The notes: generated from the letters alone by a model not told the origin. A DNA stretch of 64,000 nucleotides from Hyphomicrobiales bacterium (GCA_947455725.1 CANGPL010000003.1:1-64000); one strand, 5' to 3'. Shown: positions 34,031 through 43,817, counted from the stretch's first letter. Made by a program: numbers and translations.

Positions 34031-35368
34031 TTAGTCCGCTATGGCCGGCTGATCGACCCCACCATCCGTGCCCGGTTTCTTTTTAGCCGGTGCTTTCAAT
34101 GCCTTAGGCTTATTGGACGCAGGTTGCGCCGGACTTGGCTGTTTAGCAGCGCTACCAGCATCCGGTGCAGCAACGGGTGCCGTCGTCGCCTTTGGCGTCG
34201 TTGGACCATTGACTTGTCCCGTATCCGCCGGCTTGTCCGTCTCAATTTGACGCCATTTTAAGACGTTCTTTTGATGCTGTTCCAGCGTTTCGGCGAATAC
34301 ATGTCCACCGGTGCCATCGGCGACAAAATACAATTCCTTTGTCTGTGAAGGATTCGCGACCGCTTCCAACGCCGCACGTCCGGGATTCGTAATCGGCCCC
34401 GCCGGCAAACCTGGAATAAGATAGGTATTATAAGGAGTTGCCTGCTGCAGCTCGGCCTTGGTAAGGCCATGACCTAACGAACCCTTGCCGCCAACCAAGC
34501 CGTAAATAACGGTTGGGTCGGATTGAAGGGGCATTTTTAAACGAAGACGATTAAGAAAAACGGACGCAACACGCGGTCGCTCGTCGGCTTTACCCGTTTC
34601 TTTTTCGACGACAGAGGCCAGCGTAACCAGATCCAAAGGGCTCGATAGAGGCAAATCTGGCGCCCTTTTTGTCCATATTTCCCGCACCAGCTTCGCTTGA
34701 TCCTGTGCCATGTGCTCTAACATCTGAACGCGGGTCATACCGCGCGCAAATTTATAGGTTTCAGGCAATAAAGTACCCTCTTTCGGGGTTTCCTTTATAT
34801 CTCCGGCCAATTCACCTGAAGAACGCAAAATTTCAACGATTTCTTCCGAAGTACGCCCTTCGGGGATCGTAACTGAATGCAGGATCGATTTTCCTTCAAC
34901 CAAAGTCTCGGTTATTTGCTCAAGACTCGCTTCCTTGCGGAATAAATATTCGCCGCCTTTGATTTGCGAGCTTTTGCCGGTTAACTGCCAATAAAGTGTG
35001 AGTAAAAAGCCCTTATCTGTAACGCCCTCACGCTCAAGTTGATCAACGACATCGGCCATACTGCCGCGGACGATGACAACTTTATCGGCAATAAGGGTAC
35101 CGGGTGCCGAAATCTGTCGCTGAGCTAAGATGAACGCTGAGGCAATCAGAAAAAGCACAATAACAAGAAACGACAGCAAACCGCTCACGAAATTCGTGAT
35201 CGGGCGTTCGGGACGTTCTTTTTTCTCTGGTTCGGGCGGAAGTGGCACGGATTCAGGGTGAATGGCGGCCGCAGGGCTTTTCAAAACGTTCCGGCGCAAA
35301 AAGCCACGCGACTTCGGTCGCTCAACGGGTAACTCAGTCAAAGGCGCGCTACCGTTTTCTTCCGACAT
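34031..35368 (-). CDS. mltG: Endolytic murein transglycosylase MltG
   Basis: Inner-membrane lytic transglycosylase that cuts nascent glycan chains and sets their length. The 445-residue protein has a cytoplasmic N-terminus, one membrane helix (about residues 60-82) and a LysM-like/YceG domain. The catalytic glutamate is in LASVVEKETGKADER, followed by VIYGLVGG and YNTYLIPGLPAGPITNPGRAALEAV. A Pro/Ala/Lys-rich C-terminal tail of about 60 residues follows the domain. ATG 35368 is the start. It lies downstream of fabF on the same strand, the usual order. Confidence 0.93.
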   Translation of the reverse strand: MSEENGSAPLTELPVERPKSRGFLRRNVLKSPAAAIHPESVPLPPEPEKKERPERPITNFVSGLLSFLVIVLFLIASAFILAQRQISAPGTLIADKVVIVRGSMADVVDQLEREGVTDKGFLLTLYWQLTGKSSQIKGGEYLFRKEASLEQITETLVEGKSILHSVTIPEGRTSEEIVEILRSSGELAGDIKETPKEGTLLPETYKFARGMTRVQMLEHMAQDQAKLVREIWTKRAPDLPLSSPLDLVTLASVVEKETGKADERPRVASVFLNRLRLKMPLQSDPTVIYGLVGGKGSLGHGLTKAELQQATPYNTYLIPGLPAGPITNPGRAALEAVANPSQTKELYFVADGTGGHVFAETLEQHQKNVLKWRQIETDKPADTGQVNGPTTPKATTAPVAAPDAGSAAKQPSPAQPASNKPKALKAPAKKKPGTDGGVDQPAIAD

Positions 35369-35434
35369 CAAGCGAAACTTTCCAACGATAGACGATAAGG
35401 GTCCAGTGCGCCGATAAAAAGCGCAAACATGCCT

Positions 35435-36700
35435 CTAACTCTCGAATTTCCGGAAGACGAGAGATGCATTGGTTCCACCGAAGCCGAACGAGTTTGATAA
35501 TGCCACACCCACCTTCCGCGCACGAGGTAAATGTGGAACCAAATCAATCGACGTCTCAACCGACGGATTATCCAAATTCAGTGTAGCCGGAACGATCTGA
35601 TCCCGAATGGCAAGGATCGAAAAAATGGCCTCGATCGCTCCCGCCGCACCCAATAGATGCCCAGTAGCAGATTTCGTCGATGACATTGAAACCTGACCAG
35701 TATCATTGCCCAACATGCGTTCAACGGCCCTTAATTCGATTTCGTCGCCCAATGGCGTCGATGTTCCATGGGCATTGATATAGTCCAAATCATGCGATTG
35801 TAAGCCGGCCCGTTTAAGCGCCGCCATCATACACCGATAGGCACCATCACCATCCTCAGCCGGAGATGTAATATGATAGGCATCGCCTGACATGCCATAT
35901 CCGATCACTTCGGCGTAGATTTTAGCACCGCGCGCCTTGGCATGCTCGAGTTCCTCAAGCACCACAACGCCCGCACCCTCCCCCATGACAAATCCGTCCC
36001 GGTCTTTGTCATAAGGACGGGAGGCCCGAAGCGGATCATCGTTAAAGCCGGACGATAGCGCACGACATGCAGCAAAACCCGCTAGAGAAAGGCGGTTGAC
36101 GGGGGATTCCGTTCCACCAGCAACCATAACATCCGCATCACCCAGCATAATGAGCCGGGAAGCGTCACCAATCGCGTGAGCTCCGGTCGAACAGGCTGTG
36201 ACAACCGAATGATTTGGCCCCTTCAATCCATGGCGTATCGAAATCCAACCGGAGGCTAGATTGATAATCGCGCTTGGAATGAAAAAAGGCGAAACGCGCC
36301 GAGGGCCTTTTTCAAAAAGGGTCACCGATGTTTCGTAAATCGTTCCAATGCCGCCAATACCAGACCCGACCATGACGCCCGTCCGATAACGCTCATCCTC
36401 GGTCGAAGGCACCCAGCCCGAATCTTCGAGAGCCTGTGTTGCCGCAGCGAGGCCGAAAATAATAAATTCGTCGGCCTTACGCTGGTCCTTCTTATCCATC
36501 CAATCATCTGGATTGAATGTGCCGTTTGAGCCACCCCCCCTAGGGACTTCACAAGCAATTTGTGATGCCAAGTCAGACACTTCAAAGCGGGACACTTTAA
36601 CAGCCCCGCTTTGGCCAGCCTTAAGGCGCGACCAAGACGTCTCGACACCGTTTCCCAAAGGGGAAACCATACCTAAACCTGTAACGACGACACGCCGCAT
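35435..36700 (-). CDS. fabF: Beta-ketoacyl-ACP synthase II
   Basis: Condensing enzyme elongating fatty acids, especially 16:1 to 18:1. The 421-residue protein has the catalytic Cys170 in VTACSTGAHAIG, the two histidines in NAHGTSTPLGD and KSATGHLLGAAG, and the terminal NSFGFGGTNASLVF. A homopolymer run of seven G (coding strand, 36540-36534) encodes GGG at residues 55-57. ATG 36700 follows GAGGTCACCCC. The gene follows acpP by 48 bp in the fabD-fabG-acpP-fabF series. Confidence 0.96.
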   Translation of the reverse strand: MRRVVVTGLGMVSPLGNGVETSWSRLKAGQSGAVKVSRFEVSDLASQIACEVPRGGGSNGTFNPDDWMDKKDQRKADEFIIFGLAAATQALEDSGWVPSTEDERYRTGVMVGSGIGGIGTIYETSVTLFEKGPRRVSPFFIPSAIINLASGWISIRHGLKGPNHSVVTACSTGAHAIGDASRLIMLGDADVMVAGGTESPVNRLSLAGFAACRALSSGFNDDPLRASRPYDKDRDGFVMGEGAGVVVLEELEHAKARGAKIYAEVIGYGMSGDAYHITSPAEDGDGAYRCMMAALKRAGLQSHDLDYINAHGTSTPLGDEIELRAVERMLGNDTGQVSMSSTKSATGHLLGAAGAIEAIFSILAIRDQIVPATLNLDNPSVETSIDLVPHLPRARKVGVALSNSFGFGGTNASLVFRKFES

Positions 36701-36748
36701 GGGGTGACCTCGATAGCCTAAAAGGGAAAGGAATGCCGCTTAATGAGC

Positions 36749-36985
36749 TTAAGCCGACTTTTTCGAGATGAAGGAAACAGCATCACCTACCGTACGGATA
36801 GTTTCAGCCGCATCATCAGGAATTTCGACGCTGAATTCTTCTTCGAACGCCATGACAAGCTCGACCGTGTCGAGGCTATCAGCACCGAGGTCATCGATGA
36901 AATTCGCGGTATCGACTACCTTATCCGCTTCTACACCGAGGTGCTCGATAACGATCTTCTTAACGCGGGCTGCGATGTCGCTCAT
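36749..36985 (-). CDS. acpP: Acyl carrier protein
   Basis: Acidic 78-residue carrier of fatty acyl intermediates. The phosphopantetheine serine is S37 in [19 protein letters not shown]. The sequence aligns end to end with AcpP of the group. ATG 36985 has GAGGACAT upstream. The 265-bp gap before it contains no gene and probably holds the acpP promoter, since acpP is normally transcribed much more strongly than fabG. I saw no further structured element in that gap. Confidence 0.97.
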   Translation of the reverse strand: MSDIAARVKKIVIEHLGVEADKVVDTANFIDDLGADSLDTVELVMAFEEEFSVEIPDDAAETIRTVGDAVSFISKKSA

Positions 36986-37250
36986 ATCATGTCCTCACTG
37001 TCTTAAATCTGGCGACCACGTCCACCTTGGCGTAACCGCACGTTCCGAAATTATGTATCTGTATCAAGGTATGCTCAATCAGTTCGACGCCAAACCAAAG
37101 AGGACCCTAAATCGATGACGGTTCAAACGACGATGCGACCGCTACGTCAAGCCCCGAACACCAAACTTTAACACTCGTTAGCACAAAAATAATGGCTTTG
37201 CGAGCACACAAGTTCGTTATCTAATACTTAAACAGGAACAAGTAACCCAT

Positions 37251-37988
37251 TCAAATCATTGCCATTCCGCCGTTTACATGCAAAGTTTGTCCTGTAATAT
37301 AGCCAGCTTCTCGGCTTCCTAAAAATACCGCCGCAGCGGCAATTTCATCCGCCGTTCCTAGGCGCCCCATAGGTACCCGCTGGAGCGTCGACTCACGTTG
37401 CTTTTCATTCAATACATCGGTCATTGGGGTTTCAATAAAGCCCGGTGCAAGACAGTTCACAGTAATGTTTCTTGTAGCGACCTCAAAAGCCAACGATTTC
37501 GACATCCCGACAATCGCTGCTTTCGCCGCCGAATAATTAGCCTGCCCCGGGTTACCCGTGGTTCCAATAATCGAGGTAATCGAGATAATGCGTCCGTAGC
37601 GGCGCTTCATCATCGATTTTGCTGCGGCGCGCGAAAGGCGAAAGGTCGCCTCAAGATTGACCCGCATTACATCCTGCCATTCCTCATCTTTCATCCGAAC
37701 GAAAAGATTGTCTCGCGTAATCCCGGCGTTATTCACGAGGATGTCGAAGCCGCCCATTACCGCTTCGGCCGCCGGAACAAGGCTTTCAACCGACACAGTG
37801 TCCGAAAGATTGGCGGGAACAACAAATGCCCTGTCACCCAATTCATGGGCAAAGGTTTCTAATACTTCTTTCCGGGTACCGGAAAGTGTAACGGTTGCGC
37901 CGCGTGAATGAAAGGCACGCGCAATGGCCCCACCAATGCCACCCGTCGCGCCGGTTACAAGTGCCGACTGGCCGGTTAAATCAAACAT
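37251..37988 (-). CDS. fabG: 3-oxoacyl-ACP reductase
   Basis: NADPH-dependent SDR of 245 residues that reduces beta-ketoacyl-ACP. It has TGATGGIGGAIA near the N-terminus, NNAGITRDN, the catalytic YSAAKAAIVG and the FabG-type C-terminus GSREAGYITGQTLHVNGGMAMI. The start at ATG 37988 is preceded by AGGAGATCCCA. It follows fabD after 14 bp and precedes acpP, placing it firmly in the fatty acid synthesis cluster. Confidence 0.96.
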   Translation of the reverse strand: MFDLTGQSALVTGATGGIGGAIARAFHSRGATVTLSGTRKEVLETFAHELGDRAFVVPANLSDTVSVESLVPAAEAVMGGFDILVNNAGITRDNLFVRMKDEEWQDVMRVNLEATFRLSRAAAKSMMKRRYGRIISITSIIGTTGNPGQANYSAAKAAIVGMSKSLAFEVATRNITVNCLAPGFIETPMTDVLNEKQRESTLQRVPMGRLGTADEIAAAAVFLGSREAGYITGQTLHVNGGMAMI

Positions 37989-38002
37989 TGGGATCTCCTA
38001 TC

Positions 38003-38950
38003 TTACAAAACAACTTGAGAATGAAACAAACCAATATCATCGGGATTTGACACGGATAACCCTTCGGCTTCGGCGGCAATCCGTTTAACGAGACCGGTGA
38101 GAACCTTACCCGATCCAACCTCGATAAATTGCTTAACGCCTTGGCTGGCCATCCATTCAACACTCTCGCGCCAGCGAACCGTGCCCGTCACTTGAGCCAC
38201 CAATGCATGACGAATAGCGGTTGGATCCGAGCCTGCCGACGCCGAAAGATTGCCAACCAGCGGAACGATCGGCGCTTGGACTGAAACCTCGGCCAAAGCA
38301 GCAGCCATCGCATCGGCAGCTGGTTGCATCAAGGCGCAATGGAAAGGCGCAGAAACTGCCAACATCACCGCTCGCCGCGCACCCTGCGCCTTTGCAAGTT
38401 CAACGGCGCGCTCGACGGCAGATTTTGAGCCCGAAACAACGACCTGACCACCGCCATTATCATTGGCCGCCTGACAGACTTCACCCTGAGCCGCCTCAGC
38501 GGCAACAAGTGCCGCTTTGTCAAAGTCTAACCCTAAAAGTGCGGCCATTGCACCAACACCGGGTGCAACAGCCGCCTGCATTGCATTACCGCGAGTGCGC
38601 AGGAGGCGCGCAGTGTCTGCCAAAGTTAAGCTACCTGCAGCCGCAAGAGCTGAATATTCACCAAGCGAATGTCCGGCGACGAAAGCTACGTGTTTCTTTA
38701 AATCCAATCCGGCTTCATGCTCTAAAACCCGCAAAGCCGCAATACTGACCGCCATAAGAGCGGGTTGGGCATTGGCGGTTAGCGTAAGTTGGTCTTCTGG
38801 CCCCTCAAACATCAAAGAAGAGAGTTTTTGATCCAAAGCACTATCAATTTCAGCGAAAACATCTCGAGCAACCTGAAATTCATCGAAAAATGCCTTGCCC
38901 ATTCCAACGCTTTGGCTGCCCTGCCCTGGAAATGTGAGTGCTATGGCCAT
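38003..38950 (-). CDS. fabD: Malonyl-CoA:ACP transacylase
   Basis: Transfers malonyl groups from CoA to ACP. The 315-residue protein has FPGQGSQSVGMG at the N-terminus, nucleophile S95 in AGHSLGEYSAL, the catalytic histidine in VSAPFHCALMQPA, and the conserved QVTGTVRWRESV. ATG 38950 is supported by an upstream AAGGAA; the in-frame extension upstream is not conserved in the family. It is the first gene of the minus-strand fab cluster, and the 176 bp up to xthA hold divergent promoters. Confidence 0.95.
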   Translation of the reverse strand: MAIALTFPGQGSQSVGMGKAFFDEFQVARDVFAEIDSALDQKLSSLMFEGPEDQLTLTANAQPALMAVSIAALRVLEHEAGLDLKKHVAFVAGHSLGEYSALAAAGSLTLADTARLLRTRGNAMQAAVAPGVGAMAALLGLDFDKAALVAAEAAQGEVCQAANDNGGGQVVVSGSKSAVERAVELAKAQGARRAVMLAVSAPFHCALMQPAADAMAAALAEVSVQAPIVPLVGNLSASAGSDPTAIRHALVAQVTGTVRWRESVEWMASQGVKQFIEVGSGKVLTGLVKRIAAEAEGLSVSNPDDIGLFHSQVVL

Positions 38951-39126
38951 ATCAAAGATTCCTTTTCCCAACCGCCCAGTCGGCGCTCGTGAGACACAAG
39001 CGCAGCCGATAAGTCAAGCTTAATCCTCAAAATAAGAGGTCATCTATCCTATAATGAACACTGGCGCGGCGGGATTTAACACCCTACATTCCAAGCCGAT
39101 TTATATCACTTTTGAAGGCAAAACGG

Positions 39127-39909
39127 ATGCGCATTGCAACTTGGAACGTCAATTCGGTGCGGCAACGGGCAGACCATTTGGCTGCATGGCTAACAGAAGC
39201 ATCACCCGATATTTGTTGCCTCCAAGAATTAAAATGTACGGAAGAAACGTTTCCGCGCCTCGAGATCGAGGCCTTAGGTTACAACATTGAACTTCTTGGA
39301 CAAAAGACGTTTAACGGCGTTGCTATTCTCTCTAAATATCGCATTGACCACGTGACCCGTGGGTTACCCGGTGACGAAAGCGATGAACAGGCACGATTTA
39401 TCGAGGTCGAGATTTCAACCGCCAAAGGCGCCTTGCGCGTCGCTTCAATCTATGCTCCGAACGGCAATCCGATCGGCACAGAAAAATTTCCCTACAAAAT
39501 TGGCTTTCTCGACCGATTAATTGCCCGAGCGAAGACGCATCTCGCAAATGAAGAAAATTTTGTTTTTGCAGGCGATTATAACATCATTCCAATGCCGGAA
39601 GACGCCGCAATTCCGTCCCAATGGGTCAATGATGCTCTTTTTCAGCCCGAGTCACGCGCCAAATGGCGCGAATTGCTGAGCTTAGGGCTTACCGATGCGA
39701 TACGCACGACAACAGGCGACACGAACCTCTACACATTTTGGGACTACCAAGCTGGCGCTTGGCAAAAAAACAATGGTATTCGGATCGATCACCTTCTGCT
39801 TTCGCCTAACTGCGCCGATAAACTTATCAGCACCGCGATCGACAAGCATGTTCGCGGATGGGAAAAACCATCCGATCACGTCCCAGTGCGGATTGATGTC
39901 GAACTTTAA
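39127..39909 (+). CDS. xthA: Exodeoxyribonuclease III
   Basis: AP endonuclease and 3'-5' exonuclease in base excision repair. The 260-residue protein starts MRIATWNVNSVRQR and has CCLQELKCTEETFP (Mg-binding Glu), YAPNGNP, GDYNIIP, and the terminal SDHVPVRIDVEL with the catalytic Asp-His pair. ATG 39127 is preceded by GAAGG and matches the family N-terminus; ATG 39112 is a less likely start. Its TAA shares the bases TTAA with the stop of the convergent channel gene. Confidence 0.95.
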   Translation: MRIATWNVNSVRQRADHLAAWLTEASPDICCLQELKCTEETFPRLEIEALGYNIELLGQKTFNGVAILSKYRIDHVTRGLPGDESDEQARFIEVEISTAKGALRVASIYAPNGNPIGTEKFPYKIGFLDRLIARAKTHLANEENFVFAGDYNIIPMPEDAAIPSQWVNDALFQPESRAKWRELLSLGLTDAIRTTTGDTNLYTFWDYQAGAWQKNNGIRIDHLLLSPNCADKLISTAIDKHVRGWEKPSDHVPVRIDVEL

Positions 39910-40952
39910 CGAGCGAATGAGGAAAGCGCTTTACTAAGATCGTCGCGCGGCTTCGCCGCGATCATCATTGCTTCTTCGGTTGTGATGATTTGTTCCCGTT
40001 GAAGAAGCGCGAGCGCCGCGATAACCGGATTAACCGCATCATCCACAACAACGGCTCCAGCAACTGCGGTGGTTGCAGCCGGCTTATCATTGCCATCCAG
40101 CGTTTCGCCAAACAATAGAACCATGATCGTCTTGCCGACGATGTTCATCAAAATCGAGAAGAGTATCAATCCGGAGAACATCGTGAATACGGCGATAACA
40201 CGTCCTATAAGCGTAACCGGATACAAATCGCCATATCCTGTCGTTGTTAGAGTGACAAGACACCACCATACGGCAGTCGGAATAGACTGAAAAAACCGTT
40301 TATCTTCAGGAATCTCGACACCGGTTATCGGATCCTTCGGGACGTAAATTTCGGCCTGCTGGCCTGTCTTTGCTGCAATTTCATCGAGTGCCGCCTGAGC
40401 TTCTGAAATGGTCGACGGAGCGTATAAAACGCCTTCCGTATAATACATCAAACTCGATGAAATCATTGTCACCGCAAAGAGCGTGATCAAATAAATATTC
40501 AAATTCAGGAGCAACGGGTTTCGCTTTTTGGCCATTTGCGAACCCATCATCTCCATCGCCTGCCGGGCGAGCTTCAAAACACGCATGACGCGAAGAACGC
40601 GCATCACCCGTAGAATGCGGGTACCGCGAAGTGCAGACGTATTTAAGAACAGGAGAAGGGAAGGTAAAATAGAAAGAAGATCTACTAAGCCCCAGAAACT
40701 AAAGACAAATTTCAATTTATTTTTAGCAAAATAAAAATTGCCAATATATTCTAAAACGAAAATGCTCAACGTGAAATTTTCAAAAATGGCTACCGCTTGC
40801 TCATGATTCTCAACAAAGTCCGACAATGTCTCAAGCGCGATCCCTAAACAGGAAACAAAGATAATAAGAGCGATGAACGTTTGAAAATGACGATGCCACA
40901 CAAAAGTATGGTCTGTGAACATTCGCTCTAAAAAATCATGAACTTTACGCAT
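39906..40952 (-). CDS. Voltage-gated potassium channel-like protein
   Basis: Six-helix ion channel subunit of 348 residues. The voltage sensor S4 is very clear (LRGTRILRVMRVLRVMRVLKLARQ, about 108-131) with basic residues every third position. The selectivity filter is TTTGYGD (236-242), typical of K+ channels. The loop between S5 and the pore (about 174-222) is unusually long for a bacterial channel. A cytoplasmic C-terminus of about 70 residues follows S6. ATG 40952 follows GGGTAG. The role is probably membrane potential or K+ homeostasis; no partner gene is nearby. Confidence 0.88.
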   Translation of the reverse strand: MRKVHDFLERMFTDHTFVWHRHFQTFIALIIFVSCLGIALETLSDFVENHEQAVAIFENFTLSIFVLEYIGNFYFAKNKLKFVFSFWGLVDLLSILPSLLLFLNTSALRGTRILRVMRVLRVMRVLKLARQAMEMMGSQMAKKRNPLLLNLNIYLITLFAVTMISSSLMYYTEGVLYAPSTISEAQAALDEIAAKTGQQAEIYVPKDPITGVEIPEDKRFFQSIPTAVWWCLVTLTTTGYGDLYPVTLIGRVIAVFTMFSGLILFSILMNIVGKTIMVLLFGETLDGNDKPAATTAVAGAVVVDDAVNPVIAALALLQREQIITTEEAMMIAAKPRDDLSKALSSFAR

Positions 40953-41069
40953 TACTACCCATCCTACTGAAACGAACGGGATTAAGCGTATCTGTAAAAA
41001 GCTTGTCAACGACCGAAGGGATAAATTTTCAAAAAATATCTAAATTCAAGTGGTTTAAGGCCGATGGGA

Positions 41070-42074
41070 CTATTTATTACGCCGTTTCCGTTGAGCCAGA
41101 TAAGCATTTGCTGCCAGACGATCCGACTCTGAGGCTTCGGATAAGGCCGCATCATTCGCCTCAATAATCCAATTCTCATTCACAGGATCGGCGGCGTCAC
41201 TGGCTAAATTGAGCCACATAAGGCCACGCGCCCTCTGTTTGGTGCCAACCTCGCCGCTAAATAGCAATTTGCCCAGTTCAGCCTGTGCGAGACGATTGCC
41301 CTTCTCCGCCGAAAGGTTCAGCCAACGAAGCGCTTGCTTTGTATCTTTTGCGCCACCGATTCCATCCAAATACAACCGGGCGAGGATTAGTTGGGCCTCG
41401 GAATCGCCAAAGTAACTCGCTGAATAAGCAAACATTTCACGTGCTTTAACCGGATTGGCTTTAACCGTGCTATTTGGAATACCGTTTAAATAATAAGAAC
41501 CTAAGGCAATGAAAGCAGAGGAAACAAAAGGTGCCGTTGCTGATTCTGGCACCTCATCTGCATGGCGATCACAGACTTGAGAAAAATTCTCGAAGGCGCG
41601 CAATTCATCCCGTGGCACACCATCGCCTTCTGCATACATCCTTGCCAATTTCCATTGTGCCGGAGCATGACCTTGGTCGGCCGCATAAGAAAGTGACTTA
41701 AGAGCATCTTCCTTATTGCCGGCAAGATATGACTTTATGGCCTCGCGCGTCGCGTCAACGACACCGCCAATGGCTTGAAGCGGGACCCTGGCTGCGTCCA
41801 GCACCCCACTTTCAGCATCATTTTTTGATGCTTCAACGGGTTCGCCAGACGTCTCGCTTACGTGGCTCTCCTTTTCTCCGTCTGACGATGCTGTCCCTGG
41901 CGTCGCAATCGTTGATGGCACCGTGTTGGATGACGGGGTGTTTCGCTTCCCGCCAGGATCATGCTCGCCGGGATGAGCCTCAAGAGCAAACACGGCGCTT
42001 GTTAAGAGGCACACTGAAATCAAACTCAGTACCGCCCTGATCAATCCTAAAAATGGCAACGATTTGATCTGCAT
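41070..42074 (-). CDS. Exported Sel1-like repeat protein
   Basis: A 334-residue protein with a signal peptide (cleavage near residue 30, FALEA). A low-complexity Ser/Thr/Glu linker follows (about 35-105), then Sel1-type repeats. Repeats are recognisable from KSLSYAADQGHAPAQWKLARMYAEGDGVPRD, ARLYLDGIGGAKDTKQALRWL and AQAELGKLLFSGEVGTKQRARGLMWLNLA. The C-terminus ends LAQRKRRNK. Sel1 repeat proteins are adaptor scaffolds, in Rhizobiales sometimes tied to exopolysaccharide control (ExoR-like). A periplasmic location is expected, but the specific role is unknown. Confidence 0.85.
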   Translation of the reverse strand: MQIKSLPFLGLIRAVLSLISVCLLTSAVFALEAHPGEHDPGGKRNTPSSNTVPSTIATPGTASSDGEKESHVSETSGEPVEASKNDAESGVLDAARVPLQAIGGVVDATREAIKSYLAGNKEDALKSLSYAADQGHAPAQWKLARMYAEGDGVPRDELRAFENFSQVCDRHADEVPESATAPFVSSAFIALGSYYLNGIPNSTVKANPVKAREMFAYSASYFGDSEAQLILARLYLDGIGGAKDTKQALRWLNLSAEKGNRLAQAELGKLLFSGEVGTKQRARGLMWLNLASDAADPVNENWIIEANDAALSEASESDRLAANAYLAQRKRRNK

Positions 42075-42203
42075 AGACTAATAATCACCTAGTATACTGA
42101 TCGATATCAAAAACGCAGACCAGCCTTTAACGTATCGCAATATTTAGCGACCATTACAGCCAATCCAACGTCGTCAATACTACACAACAAGGAGACCGAT
42201 ATT

Positions 42204-42260
42204 ATGGCCAATTTTCGACAATATGGCCGCAATTCTAAAGTTGAGCCCAATTATGGCTAA
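42204..42260 (+). CDS. Candidate 18-residue small ORF upstream of mntH
   Basis: ATG 42204 to TAA 42260 encodes 18 residues beginning MANFRQYGRNSK. It is preceded by AAGGAG nine bases upstream (42189-42194), a better ribosome-binding site than mntH itself has. The same stretch contains three ATGGC blocks (42204, 42223, 42253) in AT-rich context, which could instead be binding sites for a metal regulator. It is too short for codon statistics. It lies in the 262-bp gap between the Sel1 gene and mntH; the rest of that gap holds no gene I can see. Confidence 0.35.
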   Translation: MANFRQYGRNSKVEPNYG

Positions 42261-42336
42261 CTGTTGCGTTTTCATCACACGCGGAGCCGGCATGATGGCC
42301 TTTTAATTTTATACGTTTTATTCGATAAGTATCGTA

Positions 42337-43647
42337 ATGTTCTTAAATTCAAAATCCGCGCCATATAGCGCCGACCTTCGCCATGGTGGCGTTAAGTTAG
42401 AGCAAAATTGGCCGCTATGGCGACGAGTTTTAGCATTTTTCGGACCGGGCTACCTGGTTGCTGTCGGCTATATGGATCCAGGTAACTGGGCAACCTCGCT
42501 GGCTGGCGGGTCGCGCTACGGCTACCTCTTATTATCAGTCGTCCTCATTTCAAGTCTAATGGCCATCATCTTACAGTCGCTGGCCGCTAGGCTCGCCATC
42601 GCAACGTCCCGCGATTTAGCCGAGCTCTGTCGCGACATCTTCCCAAGATCGATCAATTTTTGTTTGTGGGTGATGGCCGAGCTGGCCATTATCGCCACGG
42701 ATATTGCGGAAGTTATCGGAACGGCGATCGGGTTCAAATTATTATTTGGATGGCCACTTCCGGTTGGAATTGCAGTCACTACGGCGGATTCACTTCTGAT
42801 CATAGCCCTGCAACGTTTCGGATTCCGAACAATTGAAGCGATTATTATCGGCATATTAGGCATCGTAGCCGTTTGCTTTACGATCGAGTTGGCGCTCGCA
42901 CACCCTGATTGGCAGGCGATCGTGAACAATCTGGTCCCAAACTCAGATATAATCACCAATCCCGATATGCTCTATCTCGCTTTGGGCATTCTTGGCGCAA
43001 CGGTGATGCCTCATAATCTCTATCTACACTCAAGTATTGTGCAGACCCGTCCACTTGGGACAACAACCAGCGAACGCCGCCAAAGCCTAACCTTTGCAAC
43101 GCTCGATTCAACGCTAGCCTTGGCATTAGCCTTCCTTATTAACGCGGCGATCCTCATATTAGCTGCGGCAAGCTTCAATGCAGCCGGGCGAACGGATGTT
43201 GTTGAATTGTCGGACGCCTATTCGCTTCTTTCGCCCCTTTTAGGCTCCCAATTAGCCCCTGCCCTCTTCGCAATCGCGCTTATCGCCTGTGGCCTTAATG
43301 CTACGGTGACGGCCACATTGGCCGGACAAATTGTGATGGAAGGTTTCCTTGGCCTGCGGTTCTCCCCGATTATAAGGCGACTAGCGACCCGTCTTATCGC
43401 GGTTGTTCCGGCTGCATGGGTTGCGATTATCCATGGCGAACAGGGGGCGACGGGGCTTTTGGTGCTCAGCCAAGTCGTTTTAAGTCTACAATTGCCATTT
43501 GCCGTTATTCCGCTAGTCGTTTTTACCGCGCAGAACAAACGTATGGGCGAATTCACCTCACCCATTTGGCTTTCGATTATAGCCAGTGTCATTGCCTGCG
43601 TAATTGTGATTTTAAATGGCGTTTTGGTCAAAAACCTATTGTTTTAG
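42337..43647 (+). CDS. mntH: NRAMP family Mn(II)/divalent metal transporter
   Basis: Proton-coupled divalent metal importer of 436 residues with about eleven hydrophobic helices. The metal-site motifs are DPGN (47-50) in helix 1 and [13 protein letters not shown] with M224 in helix 6. The methionine favours Mn and Fe over Mg and Ca. The central [22 protein letters not shown] loop matches the family. The start is ATG 42337, with no strong Shine-Dalgarno, so regulation may depend on the upstream small ORF region. It is not linked to a known regulator gene here. Confidence 0.93.
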   Translation: MFLNSKSAPYSADLRHGGVKLEQNWPLWRRVLAFFGPGYLVAVGYMDPGNWATSLAGGSRYGYLLLSVVLISSLMAIILQSLAARLAIATSRDLAELCRDIFPRSINFCLWVMAELAIIATDIAEVIGTAIGFKLLFGWPLPVGIAVTTADSLLIIALQRFGFRTIEAIIIGILGIVAVCFTIELALAHPDWQAIVNNLVPNSDIITNPDMLYLALGILGATVMPHNLYLHSSIVQTRPLGTTTSERRQSLTFATLDSTLALALAFLINAAILILAAASFNAAGRTDVVELSDAYSLLSPLLGSQLAPALFAIALIACGLNATVTATLAGQIVMEGFLGLRFSPIIRRLATRLIAVVPAAWVAIIHGEQGATGLLVLSQVVLSLQLPFAVIPLVVFTAQNKRMGEFTSPIWLSIIASVIACVIVILNGVLVKNLLF

Positions 43648-43802
43648 CGGCCATAGCACTTGCAATTGGTGGAGTTTGGCTCTATCCAGCGGACTTCATG
43701 CGGTCGTTTGGCCGGTGGCTGAAAGGAAAGTCTGGGTATCCAGATGGAGCTTTTAATAGCTCATTTCCCTTGTCTCCGCCTTCGATACCTTCCGTTTCGG
43801 GC

Positions 43803-43817
43803 CTTTCCTAAAGGCTC
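43803..43817 (+). promoter_or_regulatory. Hairpin in the rpsF leader
   Basis: GCCTTT-CCT-AAAGGC forms a perfect 6-bp stem 47 bases before rpsF. In many bacteria S6 and S18 repress their own mRNA through a leader structure. This hairpin and the following GGCGCC element could be part of such a site, but I could not match the known S6:S18 motif. Confidence 0.25.

Noticed and set aside
38221-38748. 175-codon open frame antisense to fabD
   Set aside because: It is rich in Pro, Arg and Gln, as expected for the reverse complement of an Ala-rich gene, and shows no family motif.
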